11,050 nucleotides of DNA, from the NCBI GenBank assembly GCA_022565015.1, contig JADFKI010000106.1:1-11050 (forward strand). The letters run 5' to 3'. Positions 6,356-11,050 of this stretch are shown in pieces. Source of the DNA: Chloroflexota bacterium (lineage in GTDB: Bacteria; Chloroflexota; Dehalococcoidia; Lucifugimonadales; JADFKI01). Under the pieces are notes generated by a model. That model was not told the DNA's origin, did no database searches, and saw only the letters and a list, made by a program, of their open reading frames with translations. The translations under genes were made by a program, and so were the position numbers. Positions within the stretch are counted from its first letter, which is position 1. Every line of letters begins with the position of its first letter.

Positions 6356-6769
6356 ATGGAAAATCATCACGGCGATAAACACGAAAAAGAAACTGCCGAG
6401 GACGAAAAGGGCAGGCTCGGTGAGGGCATCGAGAGCCTGGTGGAGGAGGTCCAGAAGGTGGTCAAGGTCGCCATAAAGCAGGGAGCCTCGGCGGCCGAGA
6501 CCATCGGCGAGAACATCAAGGGCACGATTCATGAAGTGCGATACAAACGCGATAACGTCGTCATGGTCAGGATGGATGTGGACAGCCTTAAGAAGCTCGA
6601 CGACCTTGTTGAGGCGGGCATATCAGGCAGCAGGTCCGAGGCCGCCGCCTTCCTCATAGTAGAAGGAGTCAAGTCGCGCCAGGGCCTATTCGACAGGATG
6701 GCCGACAAGGTCGAGGAGATCCGTAGGGCCCGCGAAGACCTGCGGCAGATGGTGGATGACGAGTCCTAG
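6356..6769 (+). CDS. Small ribbon-helix-helix-like protein with a charged helical N-terminus
   Basis: The product has 137 residues. Residues 1-20 are His/Glu/Lys-rich and probably disordered, and 20-60 form an amphipathic helix. Residues 67-105 fit a ribbon-helix-helix fold: strand NVVMVRMD (67-74), helix VDSLKKLDDLVEAG, turn, then helix SRSEAAAFLIVEGVKS (92-107). The 'SRSEAAAFLI' pattern is typical of CopG/Arc-type dimers. The strand lacks the usual exposed Arg/Lys-rich face except Arg 72. A charged C-terminal helix (112-135) follows. It may bind DNA or act as a dimerising scaffold; the target is unknown. The start is supported by the strong GGAGGA. Its stop (6767-6769) directly abuts the stop of the convergent alcohol dehydrogenase gene. 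No toxin-like gene is beside it, which argues against an antitoxin. Confidence 0.8.
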   Translation: MENHHGDKHEKETAEDEKGRLGEGIESLVEEVQKVVKVAIKQGASAAETIGENIKGTIHEVRYKRDNVVMVRMDVDSLKKLDDLVEAGISGSRSEAAAFLIVEGVKSRQGLFDRMADKVEEIRRAREDLRQMVDDES

Positions 6770-7912
6770 CTAGAGCAGTGCCTTCATCAGCGGCGCGGCG
6801 TCGCTCTTGTTCAGAGGGCGGGGCAGCACGTCTACCCTGTCCCACTTGATATTGTCGACGAGCGTGCTCAGATCGCCTTCGGATATCCCAAGTCCCTGCA
6901 GCCGGGTTTCCAGTCCGCAGCGCTCAATCAGACGTGTGATTCGCGCCACCGCGCCATCCAGGTCGTCCACGCCGAGCGCATTCCACAGCGCCGGCAGCTT
7001 GTGGGAGATGGCCTGCGCGTTCCAGCTCAAGAACGTGGCCAGGGAGATGCCGACGGCCTGACCGTGCTCGACGCCCCAGTAGATGGTCAGCGGCGCGCCG
7101 ACGGCGTGACAGACGTTGGGATGGCTGTTGGAGTAGGCTATCCCGGACATCGTCGCCGCCAGGGCACACGACGCCCTGGACTCCAGGTCGCCCTGTATAC
7201 AGGAACGCTCCAGGTTCTGATTGAATATCCGAATTACCTCTAAGTCAATGGCGTCGGATATCGGCTCGGACTCCAGGGACCAGTAGGACTCGAAGGCGCT
7301 GGTGAAGGCGTCCATGCCGCTGGCGGCCGCGAGAGTCTTGGGCATCGTCATCGTAAGCTCCGGGTCGACCAGGGCAACGGTGGGAAACATCATAGGGCTA
7401 CTCAGGCCCATGTGGCGCTTGGCCTCCAGGTCCCACAGCGCCGATCCCGAAGTCACCTCACTGCTGCTGCCGGAGGTCGTAGGCACGGCCACGAAGGGCA
7501 GGCCCGGCCTTTCCAGCTGCCTCTCGTGAGTCGCGTATTCGATAACCTCGCCGTCGTGGGCAGTCAGTATCGCCACGGCCTTTCCGAGGTCCATTGCGCT
7601 CCCGCCGCCGATGGCCACGACGATGTCCGCCCCGACTTCCCTGCACTCCTTCAAGGCCTCTTCGACCAGCGCGGGCGACGGAAAGGGCGTCGTCCGATCG
7701 AACAGCGATATTCGCGCCTCTCCGATGGCGGCGATTACCCTGTCAAGGGTTCCCGTCGCCCGAAGGTTGCTCCTCCCCGTTACGAGGAAGACCCTGGCCT
7801 GGGAGCCCGCGACTTCGTCGACGACCGCCGGAAGCTCTGTCAGCTTGCCCGCACCGAAGATGACCCTGGTCGAGTTGAACCAGCTAAAAGAGGGCATGTA
7901 CTGTTCGAGCAC
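6770..7912 (-). CDS. Iron-type (group III) alcohol dehydrogenase with an altered metal site
   Basis: The predicted reaction is NAD(P)-dependent interconversion of an alcohol and an aldehyde in the cytoplasm. The 380-residue product has the usual family length. The nucleotide-binding motif GGGSAMD is at 102-108 and PTTSGSSSE at 144-152, followed by the all-helical metal domain. Family metal ligands are Asp, His, His, His: here Asp 201 (GMDAFTS), His 269 (CHAVG) and His 283 (VEHG) are present, but the first His, four residues after the Asp, is Ser 205, encoded AGC. The enzyme may bind metal differently or have lost activity. The start is GTG 7912, with GGAGG at 7924-7920, 7 bases upstream; an ATG five codons later has no such site. 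It is divergent from the lyase gene across about 105 bases and could reduce the aldehyde that lyase releases, an inference from chemistry and position. Confidence 0.9.
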   Translation of the reverse strand: MLEQYMPSFSWFNSTRVIFGAGKLTELPAVVDEVAGSQARVFLVTGRSNLRATGTLDRVIAAIGEARISLFDRTTPFPSPALVEEALKECREVGADIVVAIGGGSAMDLGKAVAILTAHDGEVIEYATHERQLERPGLPFVAVPTTSGSSSEVTSGSALWDLEAKRHMGLSSPMMFPTVALVDPELTMTMPKTLAAASGMDAFTSAFESYWSLESEPISDAIDLEVIRIFNQNLERSCIQGDLESRASCALAATMSGIAYSNSHPNVCHAVGAPLTIYWGVEHGQAVGISLATFLSWNAQAISHKLPALWNALGVDDLDGAVARITRLIERCGLETRLQGLGISEGDLSTLVDNIKWDRVDVLPRPLNKSDAAPLMKALL

Positions 7913-7919
7913 GGTCGGA

Positions 7920-7945
7920 CCTCCGGGAATGATGGCGGTATTCTA
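7920..7945 (-). promoter_or_regulatory. RBS and possible -10 box of the alcohol dehydrogenase gene
   Basis: On the minus strand GGAGG (7924-7920) lies 7 bases before the GTG start. TAGAAT (7945-7940) is a candidate -10 box that would give a leader of about 20 bases. No good -35 hexamer accompanies it. Confidence 0.45.
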
Positions 7946-7949
7946 TCAC

Positions 7950-7977
7950 TTGACAGGCCCCTGCGCGGGGTTACAAT
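7950..7977 (+). promoter_or_regulatory. Strong sigma-70-type promoter of the lyase gene with a spacer palindrome
   Basis: A perfect -35 TTGACA (7950-7955) and TACAAT (7972-7977) are separated by 16 bases, the best promoter in the window. The spacer contains CCCC (7958-7961), TGCGC, GGGG (7967-7970), an inverted repeat that could be an operator. The leader is about 33 bases, with AAGGAG (8006-8011) 6 bases before the ATG at 8018. Confidence 0.7.
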
Positions 7978-8017
7978 TGACGCCAAAGCACTCCAGGATG
8001 AACCTAAGGAGAGTCTC

Positions 8018-9685
8018 ATGGCTGAAATTTCGGGCGCCCAGCTGGTCGTTGATTCGTTAAAACGCGAGGGAGTCGACACGATATATACCCTGCCCGGAGA
8101 CCCGGTGGGGCCCATCGTGAACGGCTGCGCCGAGGCCGGCTTGCGCGTCATCACAGTCCGAAACGAGCAGGTGGCCGCCATGGCCGCGCAGGCCCACTCA
8201 TATCTGACAAGGAGCGTCGGAGTCTGCGTCGCGGCCTCGGGCGTCGGTCAGACCAACACGCTGACCGGCATAGCCAACGCCCTGGTCAACTGCTGGCCGT
8301 TGCTGGTCATCGGAGGCGCGTCCGAGCTCAGGCGTCGCGGCATGGGCGACTTCCAGGAGCTGGCGCAGCTGGAGTCCACGGCTCCACTGTCGAAATGGTC
8401 CCAGACCGTCGATAGCGTGGTGCGCATCCCAACACTGATAAACACGGCGATGAAGCAGGCCATCACGGGACGGCCCGGACCGGCCTACCTCGACCTTCCC
8501 GCCGACATGATCACCGGTACCGCCGATGAAGACGACGTCGTGATACCGCAGCCGTACGGCGATCCGCCGAGGCCCCTGGCGGAGCCATCAAAGATTGCCG
8601 AGGCCCTGGAGGTGCTGAAGAAGGCGGAGCGCCCGCTGCTCATCGTAGGCAAGGGTGCGGCGTGGTCCCGGGCCGAAGAGGAGCTGCTCCAGTTCGTGGA
8701 CCGGACTCAGATCCCGTTCCTGACGTCGCCCATGGGCATGGGCATGTTGCCTCCGGACCACGCCATGAACGTGTCGTCCGCCCGCACCCAGGCGCTTCAA
8801 GGCGCCGACGCCATACTCATGGTCGGGGCCCGCTTCAACTGGATATTCCACTTCGGCCAGCCGCCGAGGTTCGCGGAAAAATTCGACCTCGTGCATATAG
8901 ACATAGACGCCGAGGAGATCGGGACCAACGTTCCCGCCACCGTGGGGTTGAACGGCGACGCCAAGATGGTCATGGGCCAGCTGGTCCAGGGCTTAGACCA
9001 GGTGCCGATAACCTACGGCGAATCGGACTGGCTGACGTCCCTCAAGGAGAAGGCCGCCCAGAATGCGGCTACCATCGAGCCAATGCTGAATTCGGACTTT
9101 ACACCCCTCGGCTATTACCGCATTCTCAAAGAGGTGCGCGACGCCATTCCCAAGGACGCGATCGTCGTCGCGGACGGCGCCAGCACTATGGACATTTCAC
9201 GGCAGGTGATCGACAACTGGTTCCCGCGACATCGCCTGGATGCCGGAGTGGCCGGCTGCGTGGGCACCGGCATACCGTTCTCCATCGCCGCCAAGGTCGT
9301 ACACCCCGAGAAGACCGTCGTGTGCCTCCAGGGCGACTGGGCCTTTGGGTTTAACGGCATGGACGTCGAGACGGCGGCGCGCTTTAACCTGCCTATCGTG
9401 TGGGTGATATTCCAGAACGCCAACATCGACAAGTGGGTGAGGACCTACGTCGACGGGGTGGAGGACCCCAACGACTTCCAGCCGAGCATGCGATTCGACA
9501 TCATGATGCAGGCCCTTGGGGGCCACGGCGAGTACGTGGAGAAGCCCGACGAGCTGCGGCCGGCACTGGACCGGGCGTTCAACTCGGGCAAGGCGTCCAT
9601 CGTCAACGTGATCATGGATCCCGGAGCGAGCCGGAGGCCGCAGCAGTTCGCGTGGCTCGCCCGCGAGGGCCGCATGGGGTACTGA
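8018..9685 (+). CDS. 2-Hydroxyacyl-CoA lyase (thiamine diphosphate enzyme, HACL/oxalyl-CoA decarboxylase family)
   Basis: The family cleaves 2-hydroxyacyl-CoA to an aldehyde and formyl-CoA, or decarboxylates oxalyl-CoA. The 555-residue product has the three ThDP-enzyme domains: PYR (about 1-165, catalytic Glu 50 in RNEQ), a central domain (190-325) and PP (360-530, GD at 439-440 and Mg ligand Asn 467, 27 residues on). Closeness to human HACL1 is seen in GARFNWIFHFGQPPRF (270-285), GASTMDISR (387-395), PRHRLDAG (403-410) and the C-terminal ASRRPQQFAWL, so lyase is preferred over oxalyl-CoA decarboxylase. The loop after Asn 467 reads ANIDKW where relatives have NGIY or GGIY, so a conserved active-site Tyr is lacking and substrate range may differ. 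A longer upstream frame to 7412 overlaps the dehydrogenase antisense and is rejected, since AAGGAG and a consensus promoter fix the ATG at 8018. Degradation of branched or 2-hydroxy acids is a plausible role. Confidence 0.9.
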   Translation: MAEISGAQLVVDSLKREGVDTIYTLPGDPVGPIVNGCAEAGLRVITVRNEQVAAMAAQAHSYLTRSVGVCVAASGVGQTNTLTGIANALVNCWPLLVIGGASELRRRGMGDFQELAQLESTAPLSKWSQTVDSVVRIPTLINTAMKQAITGRPGPAYLDLPADMITGTADEDDVVIPQPYGDPPRPLAEPSKIAEALEVLKKAERPLLIVGKGAAWSRAEEELLQFVDRTQIPFLTSPMGMGMLPPDHAMNVSSARTQALQGADAILMVGARFNWIFHFGQPPRFAEKFDLVHIDIDAEEIGTNVPATVGLNGDAKMVMGQLVQGLDQVPITYGESDWLTSLKEKAAQNAATIEPMLNSDFTPLGYYRILKEVRDAIPKDAIVVADGASTMDISRQVIDNWFPRHRLDAGVAGCVGTGIPFSIAAKVVHPEKTVVCLQGDWAFGFNGMDVETAARFNLPIVWVIFQNANIDKWVRTYVDGVEDPNDFQPSMRFDIMMQALGGHGEYVEKPDELRPALDRAFNSGKASIVNVIMDPGASRRPQQFAWLAREGRMGY

Positions 9686-9949
9686 GCTGTAGACGCGCCG
9701 GCCCGCTCTGGCCGTTGTAGCTAGGGGACCGTCGGGCTGGGGCTCAAAACTCATGGCCCGCTGGCCGCGGCAGCGCTCAAGATCTTGACTGGTGAGGTCA
9801 GCGAGCGCAGAGCTCTTCCACGGGAAGCGCGTCTAGCCCCAAGCTATTCATGGCGGAGGCGGCGCGACTCCCACGGCCTCTCGAGGGAAGCTTGTTCGTC
9901 GAGTCCTTCGAGTGGCTCGAGCGACGGAGGCCTGACAAGGAGGGATGCC
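9686..9949 (+). other. Intergenic region with the RBS of the saccharopine-dehydrogenase-like frame
   Basis: These 264 bases separate the lyase from the next frame. The frame is open upstream to 9785, but its residues there look random. AAGGAGGG (9937-9944) lies 5 bases before the ATG at 9950. A TTGACT at 9785-9790 has no matching -10 element. Repeated TCGAG words at about 9878-9920 are the only local structure seen. Confidence 0.55.
9699..9714 (+). terminator. Possible terminator hairpin after the lyase gene
   Basis: CGGCC (9699-9703) pairs with GGCCG (9710-9714) across a 6-base loop, starting 13 bases after the stop. No run of T follows (TTGTAG), so an intrinsic terminator is only weakly supported. 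Confidence 0.25.
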
Positions 9950-11050
9950 ATGCGAGTCTTTGCGCTTGGCGGCTACGGCACTTACGGACTGCCGGCCACC
10001 AGGTTGCTGGCCGATAGCGACCTCATCAGCGAGATCGCCCTGGCCGGCAGAAACGTGGATCGAGCTGGACAGATAGCAGCAGAGATAGGCGACAAGGCGA
10101 CGGTGGTGCGAGTCGACGGCACCGACGAGGAGCAGCTCGCCTCACTCGTCGAGGGCTATGACATCATCTTAAACCTCGCGACAAACGAAGCCGTCCTGCC
10201 TGGGATCCGGGCGGCGATCCGCGCCGGCGTGCACTACTGCGACGTCTCCTTCGGGCCAATCGCGGACCAGGCGCTGCAGCTCGACGCTGAGGCTAAGGCC
10301 GCTGGCATCACCGCGATTCTCTGCAGTGGAGTCGCTGCATCACCAACTTGATGGGAGTGCATGCGGCCCGCCATCTCGACGAGGTGGAGCAGCTTCAGGG
10401 GGGCCGCAGCTGGATGTTCCAGGGCGCGCGGGTGCTGACTTCTGAGCAGTGGCGCGCAGACCCACTGGAGAGACTCGCTGCTGTACAAGGCATCAGGCCG
10501 TTCATGGTGTGGATGCTTCAGAGGAAGGAAGAGACTCCGACACCGCCGGTCCGTGCCTACCAGCGTGGTCAGTGGGTCGACATCGACGCCGTTCAAAGCG
10601 GCATGGAGATCCCCCTGCCTCAGGGCGGCACGGTCACGGGCTATCCGTACAGAAGCCTCCCTCCGGTCTGAGGGAACTTACCACGCGACCTCGGCAGCGT
10701 ACCACCGGTTGAAGTGTGGTTCAGTCCGTTCCCGCCACAGCTCCACGAACTGCTCCGTGGACAGGCACTGAGGGTGAGCGCAGGCGAAGTCGATGCCGAA
10801 ACCGCGGTGAGCTCCCTGTTCGAGACGGTTGAGACCGACCCCGGCCGGTGGCTGACACTCCCGGACGATTTCGTCCCATTCTCTCTAGACTGGGTTGCAG
10901 CGGTGGGACGCAAAGAGGGACGCGCCACACGATACCTCTGCTGGCTGGCGCCTGACGTATGTACGGAGCGCAACGGACTGTTCTTTACCAGTGTTCCACT
11001 GGTTGTCGCCGCGCTAAGAATCCTACGCGGCGCGATGCGAGAGCGAGGCG
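9950..11050 (+). pseudogene. Saccharopine-dehydrogenase-like oxidoreductase, broken by a frameshift and an in-frame TGA; runs off the right edge
   Basis: The first 133 codons encode a Rossmann domain: MRVFALGGYGTYG with the GxGxxG dinucleotide motif, then a second strand LAGRN, NLATN and the family pattern HYCDVSFG. At about 10334-10339 the frame shifts. Upstream reads CSGVA and then ASPT-stop (10349-10351), while the next frame continues ITNLMGVHAARHLDEVE. Restoring one base, or four (for example CCGG), would give the usual GVAPGITNLMG. That second frame runs to TGA 10669-10671 (after YRSLPPV) and resumes in the same frame, GNLPRDLGSVPPVEVWF, open to base 11050, including a C-terminal family pattern FFTSVPLVVAALRILRG. 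Conserved motifs stay in order across both lesions, so this is one gene. It could be a true pseudogene or an assembly or sequencing error. Relatives reduce imines or act as putative trans-acting enoyl reductases; the substrate is unknown. Confidence 0.8.

Noticed and set aside
6356..6769. Antitoxin of a toxin-antitoxin pair, from the ribbon-helix-helix fold.
   Set aside because: There is no small partner gene; the next gene is a convergent full-length dehydrogenase.
7412..8017. A 202-codon N-terminal extension of the lyase frame.
   Set aside because: It runs antisense through the alcohol dehydrogenase gene and resembles nothing; promoter, RBS and family alignment fix the start at 8018.
6770..9685. 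Phosphonate pathway (phosphonopyruvate decarboxylase plus iron-type dehydrogenase).
   Set aside because: The ThDP enzyme matches 2-hydroxyacyl-CoA lyase along its length, and there is no PEP mutase gene or phosphonopyruvate decarboxylase-specific architecture.
9197..9754. A 185-residue minus-strand frame over the lyase.
   Set aside because: It is a shadow frame in GC-rich coding DNA, with His/Val-rich composition and no support from start signals.
10669..10671. TGA read as selenocysteine or by programmed recoding.
   Set aside because: No redox motif or Cys-conserved position surrounds it, no hairpin was recognised downstream, and a separate frameshift in the same gene favours decay or error.

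Overview
This window looks like a piece of a bacterial chromosome from the phylum Chloroflexota, possibly a marine SAR202 or Dehalococcoidia-like lineage. That assignment is an inference. It rests on a secreted protein with a long Pro/Thr 'PTPTP' stalk, several SD-led TTG starts, an orphan oligopeptide-type ABC ATPase, and a bacterial 2-hydroxyacyl-CoA lyase. No rRNA, tRNA, CRISPR array or transposase gene was seen.

Layout. Bases 1-138 are the end of a small non-coding mobile element (copy A). On the minus strand, 147-1205 is a class 2 (quinone-type) dihydroorotate dehydrogenase, pyrD. After a 305-bp divergent intergenic region come four plus-strand genes: a secreted, membrane-anchored protein with a duplicated adhesin-like architecture (1511-3334), an unrecognised soluble protein (3492-4280), a PHP-family metal-dependent phosphoesterase (4385-5026), and an OppD/DppD-type ABC ATPase (5095-6072). 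The ATPase gene ends exactly at a complete 231-bp MITE-like element (6070-6300, copy B) with perfect 20-bp terminal inverted repeats. Then come a small ribbon-helix-helix-like gene (6356-6769) and, convergent with no bases between the stop codons, an iron-type alcohol dehydrogenase (6770-7912, minus). A compact divergent promoter region separates it from a 2-hydroxyacyl-CoA lyase (8018-9685, plus). The window ends in a saccharopine-dehydrogenase-like reading frame broken by a frameshift and an in-frame TGA (9950 to the edge).

How the genes relate. The lyase and the alcohol dehydrogenase share one intergenic regulatory region and are chemically compatible, since the lyase family releases an aldehyde and formyl-CoA and an alcohol dehydrogenase could reduce the aldehyde. 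A joint pathway is an inference. Before MITE insertion the ABC ATPase and the ribbon-helix-helix gene were probably adjacent and co-transcribed: removing the element and one TA copy restores an ATPase frame three residues longer, ending 46 bases before the next gene.

The most notable non-gene signal is the mobile element family. Both copies sit at or just after a stop codon in the same orientation relative to the upstream gene. Both are built from hairpin-forming modules that occur in tandem in one copy and in opposed orientation in the other. The two catalytic genes near the lyase promoter also carry substitutions at family-conserved active-site positions.
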